Below, one piece after another: positions 44,563 to 53,671 of a stretch of DNA of 64,000 nucleotides; the first letter of the stretch is position 1; each line of letters starts with the position of its first letter. Source of the DNA: Hyphomicrobiales bacterium (GTDB taxonomy: Bacteria; Pseudomonadota; Alphaproteobacteria; Rhizobiales; Rhizobiaceae); NCBI GenBank assembly GCA_900472295.1, contig UCIA01000008.1, positions 171,875-235,874 on the forward strand, in the 5' to 3' direction. The notes beneath the pieces were generated by a model. The model ran no database searches and was not told the DNA's origin. It worked only from the letters and a program-made list of their open reading frames with translations. The translations under genes were made by a program, and so were the position numbers.

Positions 44563-45363
44563 TCAGGCACCCGCCTTTGCCAGCGCGTCTTGCGCTGAAA
44601 GGCCGTCATGGATGACGCCCCGAAAGGCAAGCGCTGCCTTCTCCGGATCGCCGTGCCCCCAGAGATTGCGGCCTACCACGGCGCCGCGTGCGCCGGCACG
44701 GATGGCGTCCGCCGTCTGCTGAAGCGCGCCGAGCAGCGTATCGGTCTTTGGACCGCCCGCGATCACAACCGGCACCGGGCAGGTCCGGACGGTCTCTTTG
44801 AACGACTCGAAATCGCCCGTATAGCCGATCTTGATCACGTCGACGCCGGACTCGTAGCCGATGCGCGCCGCATAGGCGATCTCGTCGGGGGTGAAGACGA
44901 TCTTTGCCCCGTCGGTGAAATCGCGAGGGTAGATATGCGCCACCACGGGCATGCCGTAGCGGGCCGCTGCATTCACTGAATCGGTCAGCCAGCGTATGTA
45001 TTTGCCCTCCGTCGCGCCGCGCACCGGAATCGCCACGGCCAACGCATCGGCCCCCGCGCGCACCGCATCCTCGGGCGTTGCGATCAGCTCGCTGATGCGA
45101 TCGTCCGCAGTGAAGCAGCCCGCCTGAATCACCAGGGAAGCTTTGCCCGCATATTGCGGCCACAGATGGCGCGCGGTGCCGGGCTGGATGCTGACATAGT
45201 CGGGTTTGCCCGCCATGACGCGTGCGAGCGCACCCGGCAGGTCGGCAAGGCCGCCTTTGCGCACGTCGCCATAGCCGACGAAGTGGTCGACCGCGCCGCC
45301 AAAAAGGTTCCCCGATGGATGCGAGAAGAGGCGCGCGAGACGCACCTTGGTTCCTAGACTCAT
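44563..45363 (-). CDS. Class I (DhnA/LsrF-type) aldolase family protein
   Basis: A 266-residue TIM barrel of the class I fructose-bisphosphate aldolase/LsrF (COG1830-like) family. Segments include NLFGGAVDHFVGYGDVRKGG, GADALAVAIPVRGATEGKYI, the Schiff-base lysine strand GVDVIKIGYTGDFESFK, and the phosphate loops VIAGGPKTDTLL and GAVVGRNLWGHGDPEKA. It is the first gene of the sugar block, divergent from the DeoR regulator. The start codon ATG 45363 gives MSLGTKVRLARLF. Confidence 0.87.
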   Translation of the reverse strand: MSLGTKVRLARLFSHPSGNLFGGAVDHFVGYGDVRKGGLADLPGALARVMAGKPDYVSIQPGTARHLWPQYAGKASLVIQAGCFTADDRISELIATPEDAVRAGADALAVAIPVRGATEGKYIRWLTDSVNAAARYGMPVVAHIYPRDFTDGAKIVFTPDEIAYAARIGYESGVDVIKIGYTGDFESFKETVRTCPVPVVIAGGPKTDTLLGALQQTADAIRAGARGAVVGRNLWGHGDPEKAALAFRGVIHDGLSAQDALAKAGA

Positions 45364-45411
45364 GAGTTCAACATTCCCTGATCGGTTGGTTTTAAAATGC
45401 TCAAACCAGTG

Positions 45412-45455
45412 TTTCCGAAAGGAAAAAGAAAAACAATCTTTCGAAAGCTTTCGAA
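45412..45455. promoter_or_regulatory. Tandem TTTCGAAAG-type palindromes (DeoR operator candidates)
   Basis: The gap between the aldolase and deoR genes holds TTTCCGAAAGGAAA (45412-45425), the perfect palindrome CTTTCGAAAG (45438-45447) and a directly adjoining half-copy CTTTCGAA (45448-45455). Such clustered repeats are the usual operator pattern of DeoR proteins and would control both directions. Confidence 0.6.
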
Positions 45456-45525
45456 TCTGCAAATTTTTGGTAAGGTAAGCCGAGGCCAGGGCGATTGCTT
45501 GGCGCAGGAAGGCAAGGGCAGGGCA

Positions 45526-46287
45526 ATGTTGTCGGAGCAGAGACGCCAATCGATCCTGGGTGAGGTGCAACGCAGCGGACAGGTTCGCACGAAGGACCTG
45601 TCCGACGGGTTTGGCGTGTCGGAGGTCACGGTGCGCTCCGACCTCGAAATACTGGACCGCAAGGGACTGCTGACCAAGACCCGTGGAGGGGCGGTGACCC
45701 GGACCACCGATTCGACCACGGCCGCGTTCGCCCGGCGGATGCAAACGAACCTCGACGCAAAGAAGCGCATCGCCCGGGCGGCGCTGGACCTGTTCGAGGA
45801 CAACCAGTCGGTCATCTTCGACGGCGGCTCGACCTTGATGCAGGTTGCCATGCAGCTACCGCCGCTCAGCAATGTCGTGGTCGCCGCCACGGCCATGAAT
45901 ATCGTGCAGCATCTTATGCATCGTCCCGGGCTCGACGTTCACATGATTGGCGGCCGGGTCTATCCCGACACGGTGAGCACGCTGATCACCGATGCCGATA
46001 CGGCTCTCGGCGGCCTGGTGGCGCATCAGGTCTTTGTTGGAGCGCATGCGATAGACTCGTCACTGGATGTGGTTGACGTGAACGAAGACATGGCGCGAAC
46101 GAAGCGGAACCTCGTGCGCATGGCCCGGCGCGTTGTCCTCCTCGCCGATTCGAGCAAATGGGGCGTCAGCGGGACGTCCAAGGCATTTTCGCTGTCGGCC
46201 GTCGATGTGGTGATCACCGACGATGGCCTGCCCGGTCCAATACGCAGCGAGCTTGATAGGATCGGGGCCAAGGTGATCTATGCCTGA
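45526..46287 (+). CDS. DeoR/GlpR-family transcriptional regulator
   Basis: A 253-residue DeoR repressor. The N-terminal HTH is MLSEQRRQSILGEVQRSGQV then TKDLSDGFGVSEVTVRSDLE, followed by LLTKTRGGAV. The sugar-phosphate-binding domain has VIFDGGSTLMQVA, AATAMNIVQHL and VLLADSSKWG. The start at 45526 matches the family N-terminus. These regulators respond to phosphorylated sugars, here probably the PfkB product. Confidence 0.92.
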   Translation: MLSEQRRQSILGEVQRSGQVRTKDLSDGFGVSEVTVRSDLEILDRKGLLTKTRGGAVTRTTDSTTAAFARRMQTNLDAKKRIARAALDLFEDNQSVIFDGGSTLMQVAMQLPPLSNVVVAATAMNIVQHLMHRPGLDVHMIGGRVYPDTVSTLITDADTALGGLVAHQVFVGAHAIDSSLDVVDVNEDMARTKRNLVRMARRVVLLADSSKWGVSGTSKAFSLSAVDVVITDDGLPGPIRSELDRIGAKVIYA

Positions 46288-46388
46288 GCCCGTCTCGGTC
46301 CACGACGGTGACGGAAGGATCCAATGCGCGCCCACGGCTCCGCATCGGCGGTCGGCCGTTTTTCATGTCAGTCATGGTTCTCCTCCCA

Positions 46389-46452
46389 GAGCATGATGCC
46401 GAAAAGTGTGAAGCGGGCGGCCTCCCAATGCCGCCAGAATTACCACATGCTC
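46389..46452. repeat. Degenerate hairpin repeat
   Basis: Outer arms GAGCATG (46389-46395) and CATGCTC (46446-46452), and an inner hairpin GGCGGC/GCCGCC (46416-46421 with 46430-46435). The left half (CATGATGCCGAAAAGTGTGA) resembles the first hairpin of the repeat at 21389, but the matching right inner arm is missing. It is probably a decayed or rearranged copy. Confidence 0.5.
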
Positions 46453-46568
46453 TATAAAAATTTTACGCGCGTCAACATTTAAAATCCTGTATAGCGGATT
46501 GTGAAGGTGGACCGCTGCACCCATGATGGTCCCCAAGCATGCCAATGGCTTCAGAGGAAAAGCTGGAA

Positions 46569-47717
46569 ATGCACGGAAAATCAAAGATAAAGCTTGGTAT
46601 CGGTGTCATCGGATGCGGCAACATCTCGATGACTTATCTGCGCAATGCAGCGCTCTTCGGCGGCGTCGAACTGCGCGCCTGCGCCGACATCTCGGCCGAG
46701 ATGGCAGAGCTGCGCGCCAGCGAATACGGCATCCGCGCGCTCGGCGTTGACGCGCTGCTGGCCGACCCCGATATCGACCTCGTGCTGAACCTGACCATCC
46801 CGGCGGCGCATTTCGACATTTCGTTGTCGGCGCTTTCGGCGGGAAAGCACGTCTTCACCGAAAAGCCGCTGGCGACCTCGGCCGCGGACGGCCGCCGCCT
46901 TGTCGCCGAGGCGGCCAAGCGCGGCCTGCTGATCGGCTCGGCGCCGGACACTTTCCTTGGCGCCGCCGGCCGCCGGGCGCGCCGGCTGATGGATGACGGC
47001 GCAATCGGCAAACCGGTAACCGGCACTGCCTTCATGATGGGGCGCGGCATGGAGCACTGGCATCCCAATCCGCAATTTTACTATCAGCCCGGCGGCGGTC
47101 CGGTGTTCGATATGGGTCCCTACTACCTGACCATGCTGGTCAATCTGCTCGGTCCGGTCGACCGCGTCATGGCGATGGCGACACGCGGCCAGGAGGAGAG
47201 GCTGATCACCGCCGAGGGCCCGTTCAAGAACACGACCTTCAAGGTCGGCACCCCGACCAACATTTTGTCGCTGCTCGAATTCCGATCCGGCGCCACCGTC
47301 ACCTTCGGCGCCTCGTGGGATGTGTTCAAGCACTCCAACCATCCGATCGAACTGCACGGCACCGAGGGCTCGCTCAGGCTGCCCGATCCCGACACGTTCG
47401 GCGGCACGGTCTCGCTGTCGGCGCGTGGCGCCGACTGGGCCGACTTCGCCAGCGAGGGCGAACTCTATGGCGCCCGCAACTGGCCCTATGCCGCGCCCGA
47501 CCGCGCCAACTACCGCATGCTCGGCGTCGCCGATCTGTCGCGCGCGCTGACGACGGGCAGAAAGCCGCGCGCCTCGGGCGAACTGGCGCTGCATGTGCTG
47601 GAGATCATGGAGGCGATCCTGGCTTCGGGCGAAAGCCGTGGCTCGGTAGCTGTCAACGGCACCGTCGACCAGCCGCCGCTGCTTGGCGAAGACGAAGCGG
47701 CAAGCCTGCTGGCCTGA
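46569..47717 (+). CDS. Gfo/Idh/MocA-family oxidoreductase
   Basis: About 382 residues. The Rossmann motif is LGIGVIGCGNISMTYLRNA, the catalytic lysine motif HVFTEKPLATSAADG, and the C-terminal active-site region GGGPVFDMGPYYLTMLVNLL. ATG 46569 is chosen; 46539 and 46545 are in-frame alternatives without a clear ribosome site. Substrate unknown. The hydrolase gene follows 14 bases later, suggesting an operon that may modify glycosides or sugar esters. Confidence 0.9.
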   Translation: MHGKSKIKLGIGVIGCGNISMTYLRNAALFGGVELRACADISAEMAELRASEYGIRALGVDALLADPDIDLVLNLTIPAAHFDISLSALSAGKHVFTEKPLATSAADGRRLVAEAAKRGLLIGSAPDTFLGAAGRRARRLMDDGAIGKPVTGTAFMMGRGMEHWHPNPQFYYQPGGGPVFDMGPYYLTMLVNLLGPVDRVMAMATRGQEERLITAEGPFKNTTFKVGTPTNILSLLEFRSGATVTFGASWDVFKHSNHPIELHGTEGSLRLPDPDTFGGTVSLSARGADWADFASEGELYGARNWPYAAPDRANYRMLGVADLSRALTTGRKPRASGELALHVLEIMEAILASGESRGSVAVNGTVDQPPLLGEDEAASLLA

Positions 47718-47731
47718 CGGGAGCGCCGCCC

Positions 47732-48712
47732 GTGACGACATTGCCACTGACGCCGTCACTGTCGGCTCTCGATCCGGAGGCCCGGCATGTGCTCGAACTC
47801 GGCCGGCAGGCCGAGGCCCCGCCGTTCGAAGCGGGCACGCCTGAACAGGCGCGCCGTGCATACAATGAAGGCTTCCCGACTCTGCAAGGCGAGCGCGAGC
47901 CGGTCGCATCGATCAGCGAGCGCATCGTCGCCGGACCCGGCAGACCGCTCACACTCAGGATCTATCGCGGACAGGGTGCGCCTGCGACTGAGGCTCCGGC
48001 GCTGCTCTATCTCCATGGCGGCGGCTGGGTGATCGGCAATCTGGATTCGCATGACGAGATCTGCCGCTGGCTCGCCAATGAAGCGGGCGCCGTCGTCATC
48101 TCCGTCGACTACCGGCTGGCGCCGGAACACAAATTCCCGGCGGCCATCGAAGATTGCCGCGCAACGCTCGCCTTCATGCAGAGCGCTGCCGATGAACTCG
48201 GCATCGATGCCGGCCACATAGCTGTTGCCGGCGACAGCGCCGGCGGCAATCTGGCCACCGTGCTCTGCCTGCTCGCGCGGGGTGACCGCATCCAGCTGAC
48301 GGCGCAGCTGCTGTTTTATCCCAACACCGACGCTGCGCAGACGGCCGACAGCTATCGCCGTTTCGCCGAAGGTTTTGGCCTCACCGCCTCGACGATGGCC
48401 TGGTTCCGCGATCACTATATCCGTGACGCCGCCGACATCGGCGACTGGCGCGCCTCACCGCTGAAGGCGGAAAGCCTTGCCGGCGCGCCGCCGGCCTTCA
48501 TCGCCATCGCCGGTCACGACATTCTCGCCGACGAGGGTGAGGCCTATGCAAGGCGTCTGCAGGAGGAAGGCGTGCCGGTCGTACTGCGGCATTGGCGCGG
48601 CCAGATCCACGGCTTCGTCTCGATGGGCCGCCACGGCCCGGCGGCAAGGCAGGCGGTTGCCGCTGCCGTTGCTGCGTGGCGCGGCTTCGATCCTGCCTTC
48701 GGTAAGATTTAA
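47732..48712 (+). CDS. HSL-family alpha/beta hydrolase (esterase)
   Basis: A 326-residue hormone-sensitive-lipase-type esterase. The oxyanion motif is YLHGGGWVIGNLDSHDEICR, the nucleophile motif VAGDSAGGNLATVL, the acid GHDILADEGEAYA, and the histidine QIHGFVSMGRHG. GTG at 47732 is the start in this frame after the dehydrogenase stop; the longer frame upstream is antisense-like noise. The last 4 bases overlap the convergent LacI gene. Confidence 0.9.
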   Translation: MTTLPLTPSLSALDPEARHVLELGRQAEAPPFEAGTPEQARRAYNEGFPTLQGEREPVASISERIVAGPGRPLTLRIYRGQGAPATEAPALLYLHGGGWVIGNLDSHDEICRWLANEAGAVVISVDYRLAPEHKFPAAIEDCRATLAFMQSAADELGIDAGHIAVAGDSAGGNLATVLCLLARGDRIQLTAQLLFYPNTDAAQTADSYRRFAEGFGLTASTMAWFRDHYIRDAADIGDWRASPLKAESLAGAPPAFIAIAGHDILADEGEAYARRLQEEGVPVVLRHWRGQIHGFVSMGRHGPAARQAVAAAVAAWRGFDPAFGKI

Positions 48713-49731
48713 GCCGACTGCCGCATCACCAGCGTTGCGTCGAGACTGACCTTTGGCGCCACGCTTGCCGTATCCTCGTTGAGCAAAGCGAGCAGCGTCT
48801 CGACGCTGCGTCCCGCCATGGCGGCAAAATCCTGCGCGATGGTGGTAAGGGCAGGACAAGTGTAGCGGCTCAGCGGATGGTCGTCATGGGCGGCGACGCG
48901 CAGGTCGCAATCGGCTTTGCGCCCCACCTTCTTGCCTTGCGCGAAGGCTGCCGCCATCACGCCGAAGGCCAGGCGGTCGTTGGCGCACAATAGGGTTTTG
49001 CCGGGCAGGCCGCTGGCCCCAAGCATCTGTTCCATCTGCTCGTAGCCGATGCGCTCGAAATCCCATGTGTAGTCGCTGATATCGCCGATGACCACGGGCT
49101 CCTGGCCCAACCGCTGCATCGCGGCGAGGTAGCTGCTCAGCCGCTCCGGCGAATTGTGGTTGACATGCGGGATGTCGAAATAGACCGGGGCATCGCCGGA
49201 ACGGCAGAGATAGTCGACGATGGTCGAGACGCTTTGGCTGTTGTTGTTGCCGACGAAGGGGGCGCCACCTTCGATATAGGTGTCGAAATAGACGATCGGC
49301 ATCGTCTGCGTCAGCTTCTCCAGCGTGCGATGGTCCGAGCGCAGGCCGAGCGGCGCAATCAATGCGCCGGAAACCTTCAGCGACAGGATGGTGCGCGTCG
49401 CCTCCACTTCGAGCTCGGTCGAACCATGCGAGGAGATGACGATCGGCCAATAACCTTCGTCGCGCAGCCTGAGTTCGATGCGGCTGACCATTTCGGAATA
49501 GAACGGATCGGCGACCGTCGGCACGACGATGCCGATGCTGCGGGTGCGCTTGCGGTTGAGGTTGCGGGCAAACAGGTTGGGCTGGTAGTCGGACGAGCGC
49601 AGAGCCTCCTCGATGCGCTTGCGCGTTGCCGGTTTGACGCTGGTCGGATCGTCGAAATATTTCGACAAGGTCGGCCTGGAGACGCCACAGGAGCGGGCGA
49701 AATCCTCCATCGTCTTGTGCGTCGTCGGCAT
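48709..49731 (-). CDS. LacI-family transcriptional regulator
   Basis: A 340-residue LacI regulator. The N-terminal HTH is TMEDFARSCGVSRPTLSKYF, the hinge region SDYQPNLFARNLNRKRTRSI, and the periplasmic-binding-protein-like effector domain begins IGIVVPTVADPFYSEMVSRI. The HTH reads SRPTLSKYF rather than the common SxxTVSRVL, a known sub-branch of sugar regulators. Divergent from the FAD oxidase gene (204-base gap) and convergent with the esterase. Confidence 0.92.
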   Translation of the reverse strand: MPTTHKTMEDFARSCGVSRPTLSKYFDDPTSVKPATRKRIEEALRSSDYQPNLFARNLNRKRTRSIGIVVPTVADPFYSEMVSRIELRLRDEGYWPIVISSHGSTELEVEATRTILSLKVSGALIAPLGLRSDHRTLEKLTQTMPIVYFDTYIEGGAPFVGNNNSQSVSTIVDYLCRSGDAPVYFDIPHVNHNSPERLSSYLAAMQRLGQEPVVIGDISDYTWDFERIGYEQMEQMLGASGLPGKTLLCANDRLAFGVMAAAFAQGKKVGRKADCDLRVAAHDDHPLSRYTCPALTTIAQDFAAMAGRSVETLLALLNEDTASVAPKVSLDATLVMRQSA

Positions 49732-49935
49732 TCAGTCCCTCGCCTGCGGATGCCCGGAACCTCGGTGATCTCTGCCCGTGGCACGCCGCGCAACCGCAAG
49801 ACGAAATTTACAGGAAACGTCGGTGCTTTCAACGCGCAATAACAAATTATCTCGTGCGTAAATTAATTCAATTGACGCGGAAATTGTTGGCATGAAAGTC
49901 TCGACCGCAGCGCGCAAGCGAAATAGTCAGGCCCA

Positions 49936-51321
49936 ATGACGCAGCAGATAGATCAGCTTCTTTCCCAACTTCAGCCGCGGCTCGACGCCACCGCAATCGT
50001 CGTCGGCGATGCTATCGATCCGCGCTATAGCGACGACCTATCCGGCAAGGGCGGCGGCCGGCCTGACCTCGTGATACGTCCGCGCACCACCGCCGAGGTA
50101 GCCGAAATCCTGCGCCTGTGCAGCGGCATCGGCCAGAAGCTGGTCATTCATGGCGGCCGCACCGGGCTGGCCGGCGGCGCGCGCGTGCAGCCGGGCGAAG
50201 CGGTGCTGTCGCTGGAGCGCATGACCGTGCTCGAAGCTCCCGACCGCGCGGCGGCCACCATCGTCGCTGAGGCCGGCGTACCGCTGCAGATGGTGCAGGA
50301 AGCCGCCGATGCGGCCGGCCTGATGTTCGGCGTCGATATCGGCGCGCGCGGCACCGCGACCGTCGGTGGCAACATCGCCACCAATGCCGGCGGCATCCGC
50401 GTGCTGCGCTACGGCATGTACCGCGCCCAGGTGCTGGGGCTGGAGGCCGTGCTTGCCGACGGCTCGATCCTGACGTCGCTGCGCGGCCTGGCCAAGGACA
50501 ATTCCGGCTACGATCTCAACCAGCTGTTCATCGGCAGCGAAGGCACGCTGGGCGTCGTCACACGCGCCTGCATGCGGCTTCACCCGAAGCCCGCCACCGA
50601 GGTCGCTGCCTTCTGCGCGCTCGGTTCGCTGGAAGCGGCCATCGCGCTGCTCGGCCTGCTCAAGCAGCGCCTCGGTCCCTTGCTGTCAGCCTATGAGGTG
50701 AATTTCTCGCCGCTCTACGGCGCCATGATTGCCGGCATGGCGGCGCCGGCGCCACTGCCTGCCGGCGCGCCGGTCTACGTGCTGGCCGAGATCCAGGGAA
50801 ACCAGGCCGAGCTGGACGGTGAGCGTTTCGCTTCGGTGCTGATGCAGGCCGTCGAGGACGGCATCGTTGACGACGTGGTCGTCTCGCAGTCGCCGCGTGA
50901 ATTCCGTGCGCTGTGGGACGTGCGCGAAGAGGCCAACCGTTTCCTGTTCGCGATCCCCGGCATGCTCGGTGTCGACATCAGCATTCCGCTGGCCAGGATG
51001 GCGGATTTCCTGCGCGACGCCGAAGCCGCGATCCGCGCCAGGGACGGCAGCGCCGAGATCTACGTCTTCGGCCATCTCGGCGACGGCAATCTGCACTATC
51101 AGGTCGACACCAGGGAGAAGGCGGCGGCCTATGAGATCATCTATCGCGGCGTGGCCGCATGCGGCGGCGCCGTCTCGGCCGAACACGGCATTGGCCTCGA
51201 CAAGAAGCAATGGCTGAGCCTGGTGCGCAGCGACGCCGAGATATCAGCCATGCGGCGCCTGAAGGCGGCCTTCGACCCGCACAACATCCTCAATCCCGGT
51301 CGGGTTTTCGACATCGCCTGA
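49936..51321 (+). CDS. FAD-linked oxidase (GlcD/D-2-hydroxyacid dehydrogenase type)
   Basis: A 461-residue FAD-binding type 4 (PCMH/VAO-type) flavoenzyme. FAD-domain motifs are LVIHGGRTGLAGGARVQPGE, TATVGGNIATNAGGIRVLRY and QLFIGSEGTLGVVTRACM. The C-terminal cap has FGHLGDGNLHYQV and VSAEHGIGLDKK. These oxidise D-2-hydroxyacids such as glycolate, D-lactate or 2-hydroxyglutarate. Probably LacI-controlled, with the ThuA-like gene downstream (111-base gap). Confidence 0.92.
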   Translation: MTQQIDQLLSQLQPRLDATAIVVGDAIDPRYSDDLSGKGGGRPDLVIRPRTTAEVAEILRLCSGIGQKLVIHGGRTGLAGGARVQPGEAVLSLERMTVLEAPDRAAATIVAEAGVPLQMVQEAADAAGLMFGVDIGARGTATVGGNIATNAGGIRVLRYGMYRAQVLGLEAVLADGSILTSLRGLAKDNSGYDLNQLFIGSEGTLGVVTRACMRLHPKPATEVAAFCALGSLEAAIALLGLLKQRLGPLLSAYEVNFSPLYGAMIAGMAAPAPLPAGAPVYVLAEIQGNQAELDGERFASVLMQAVEDGIVDDVVVSQSPREFRALWDVREEANRFLFAIPGMLGVDISIPLARMADFLRDAEAAIRARDGSAEIYVFGHLGDGNLHYQVDTREKAAAYEIIYRGVAACGGAVSAEHGIGLDKKQWLSLVRSDAEISAMRRLKAAFDPHNILNPGRVFDIA

Positions 51322-51432
51322 CCACGGAACTCATCGCCGGATCACCGCGTACTGACCAGAAATGCCCTCATGGAAGGGAAGACAAACCAGTTCGGCTTGC
51401 CTATCAATATGCCGACCAAGGGAGAGACGAGC

Positions 51433-52074
51433 ATGAGCAAGACGGCACTGATTTTCTGGGGCGGCTGGGAAGGCCACACGCCGGCCCGCAGCGCCGCGGT
51501 CGTCAGCGAGATGTTGACCGGGCATGGCTTTGACGTGCGGGTGGTGGAGGGCACCGCCGCGCTTGCCGATCCACAGCTTTCGGCAATCGATCTGATCGTC
51601 CCGGTGGTCACAATGTCGACGATCGAAAAGCTGGAGCTGCAAAACCTCGTCGCCGCCGTGAGCGGCGGAACCGGCCTTGCCGGCTTTCACGGCACCATGG
51701 GCGACAGTTTTCGCAACGAGCCGAACTATCAGTTCATGACCGGCGGCCAATGGGTCGCCCATCCCGGCGATATCATCGATTACCATGTCGACATCATCAG
51801 CGATGATCCGATCGTCAGGGGTATCGACGGTTTCGCCTACCATTCCGAGCAGTATTACATGCATGTCGACCCGAGCAACGAAGTGCTGGCGACGACGAGG
51901 TTTGGCGGCGACCATCTCGACTTCATCGACGGTGTCGTCATGCCCGTGGTCTGGAAGCGCCGCTACGGCAAGGGCCGCGTCTTCTTCAGCGCGCTCGGCC
52001 ATACGGCGGATGAGTTTTCCGTGCCGCAAATGCGAACCATTTTCGAGCGCGGCGTCCTGTGGGCCAGCCGATAG
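51433..52074 (+). CDS. ThuA-domain protein
   Basis: A 213-residue ThuA-like (class I glutamine amidotransferase-like) protein starting MSKTALIFWGGWEGHTP. Family segments are TGLAGFHGTMGDSFRNEPNY, QWVAHPGDIIDYHVD, YHSEQYYMHVDP and the C-terminal FSALGHTADEFSVP. ThuA proteins act in trehalose and related disaccharide use through 3-keto sugars. ATG 51433 has GGAGA 8-9 bases upstream. Its neighbours include a LacI regulator and MocA-type dehydrogenases, so keto-glycoside metabolism is plausible. Confidence 0.9.
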   Translation: MSKTALIFWGGWEGHTPARSAAVVSEMLTGHGFDVRVVEGTAALADPQLSAIDLIVPVVTMSTIEKLELQNLVAAVSGGTGLAGFHGTMGDSFRNEPNYQFMTGGQWVAHPGDIIDYHVDIISDDPIVRGIDGFAYHSEQYYMHVDPSNEVLATTRFGGDHLDFIDGVVMPVVWKRRYGKGRVFFSALGHTADEFSVPQMRTIFERGVLWASR

Positions 52075-52086
52075 GCTGAGGAGCAA

Positions 52087-52653
52087 TTAGGCTCGGCGCA
52101 GAGCCTCGGCTTCGGCCAGCTGAATGCCCATTTCGACAAAGGCGGTGAGCACCGAGAAACGGTCGGCCAGCGCCACCCGCGCCAGGCCGGCCAGTATGCC
52201 GGCATTGACGGCGTGCGCGGCGGGCAGCGGCCGCAGCCTCGATCCGTTGGTCCGTTCTCCCGCCGAGCCAGCGATATGCCGTCGCGCCGCGAGCGCGATC
52301 CAGCCGGCCGGGGTCTGTTGCAGTGCTGTCGCCGCCTCGACAACAGCCGCACGCCGGCTTGCACTGCCGGGTTCGCCGACCCAGTCCTGGACCAGCGCTA
52401 GCGTTTCGAGGTCCTGCTGCTCGAGCAGTTCGCTCAGATGGCCCAGGCACTCGTGGCCCCACCAGATCGCTGCCCGGTCCGGCAGCAGATAGGCGCAAAA
52501 GGTGATCGCTTCTTCAGGCGTGCGTCCAGCCATCAGCTTGCGGCAAAACTCGAGCGAAGGCTGGTCGGTGGGAACCGCCGTCATGTCCCCGGCGACAGCG
52601 GTGTTCGCGGCGAAGAGATCGCGTGCGGTCTGAAATCGGAGCCCGTTGACCAT
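52087..52653 (-). CDS. DUF6931-type protein of the secretion locus
   Basis: A 188-residue, mostly helical protein with no signal peptide or membrane segment. It has LEFCRKLMAGRTPEEAITFC followed by AYLLPDRAAIWWGHECLGHL, the pattern of a family I associate with type VI/FHA loci (DUF6931). ATG at 52653 starts MVNGLRFQTARDLF. It is convergent with thuA (12-base gap) and divergent from the OmpA-domain gene. Function unknown. Confidence 0.65.
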   Translation of the reverse strand: MVNGLRFQTARDLFAANTAVAGDMTAVPTDQPSLEFCRKLMAGRTPEEAITFCAYLLPDRAAIWWGHECLGHLSELLEQQDLETLALVQDWVGEPGSASRRAAVVEAATALQQTPAGWIALAARRHIAGSAGERTNGSRLRPLPAAHAVNAGILAGLARVALADRFSVLTAFVEMGIQLAEAEALRRA

Positions 52654-52937
52654 CGCCGTTGTTTCCCTCCCCCAGGGGGATTTGGTACTCAACCCGGCGG
52701 CGAGGCGCCGGTCAAGTCTCCGACCAAACCTGCCGACCGCCACATGTCCATGACGTTGTTCACAGACAAACGCCTCACGGTTTGGTATATTCCACAATCA
52801 GACCCATGATCCCGAAAAAAGGCGCGGCCGGTTTTCGGACGAACGATCACGGTCGAACAAGAACATGGAGCCTGACCGTCGTGATCCGACGGAGCGGGCT
52901 TTGATGACATCGGAAGCTCAAAGCGGGAGTAGCCGTT

Positions 52938-53468
52938 ATGCAGCGGGGTAGTTCGGTTCTAGCGTTGGCGGTCGTGCTTTTTTCGACGCACGTCTACGCC
53001 GACCCTCTTCAGAAATCGGAAGACATCGTCAAGTTCTTTGCCGGTACGGCAGATCACGGCCTGGCGCGCGGGATTTGCGTCGGCACCGAGGACGAGTGCA
53101 AGAGCAAGCAGAAGGAGTCGCCGCCCGAGAAGACCGGCCTCGACATGCTGATCAATTTCGGCCTGGACTCGTCCGAGCTCGACGCCAAGGCACGCAGCGA
53201 ACTCGACGAGTTCGCCAAGGCGCTGAAAGACGACCGGCTGAGCAAGTTGTCCTTCGTCGTCGAAGGCTATACCGATGCGAGAGGCTCGGCGACCTACAAT
53301 GAGGGCCTGTCGCAGCGCAGGGCGCAATCGGTGACGGCTTTCCTGGAATCCAACGGCATCGAAGCCACCCGCATCAAGCCGGTCGGCCTCGGCGAGGCCA
53401 ATCCACGCAATCCCAATCCTTACGATCCCGCCAACCGCCGGGTCGAGATGCGGATAAAGGCGCAATAG
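52938..53468 (+). CDS. OmpA-family peptidoglycan-binding protein
   Basis: A 176-residue protein. The signal peptide is MQRGSSVLALAVVLFSTHVY, cleaved near VYA-DP. A short linker rich in Lys/Glu and two cysteines (ICVGTEDECK) follows. The C-terminal OmpA-like domain (about 70-176) carries SFVVEGYTDARGSATYNEGL, LSQRRAQSVTAFLESNGI and the terminal NPYDPANRRVEMRI, including the Asp/Arg that bind diaminopimelate. It would anchor to the cell wall. Opposite strand to the secretion operon but between its genes. Confidence 0.9.
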   Translation: MQRGSSVLALAVVLFSTHVYADPLQKSEDIVKFFAGTADHGLARGICVGTEDECKSKQKESPPEKTGLDMLINFGLDSSELDAKARSELDEFAKALKDDRLSKLSFVVEGYTDARGSATYNEGLSQRRAQSVTAFLESNGIEATRIKPVGLGEANPRNPNPYDPANRRVEMRIKAQ

Positions 53469-53511
53469 CCGGCTGCGCCCGTTCGGCAGCACTTGGTCTC
53501 TATCGATCTGA

Positions 53512-53615
53512 TGCATGTCGCCCAGAAGTGTGCCGCGGTTCTGGGACAACGACATGCATCAAAACAAAGACTTAAAGCGCGTCGCATGAATCCGTTTCAG
53601 CGCGACGCGCTTTAA
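53512..53615. repeat. Double-hairpin intergenic repeat, second copy
   Basis: Same layout as the element at 27674. TGCATGTCG/CGACATGCA outer arms lie at 53512-53520 and 53550-53558, inner arms CCCAGAA/TTCTGGG at 53521-53527 and 53539-53545. The second hairpin is TTAAAGCGCGTCGC/GCGACGCGCTTTAA (53572-53585 and 53602-53615). Inner-arm differences from the first copy are compensated on both sides. Confidence 0.88.
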
Positions 53616-53671
53616 CGGCAACGCCGCGTGTTCAATGGACGCGCGGCGCTGCCTTGGTTTGATCTGATCGG

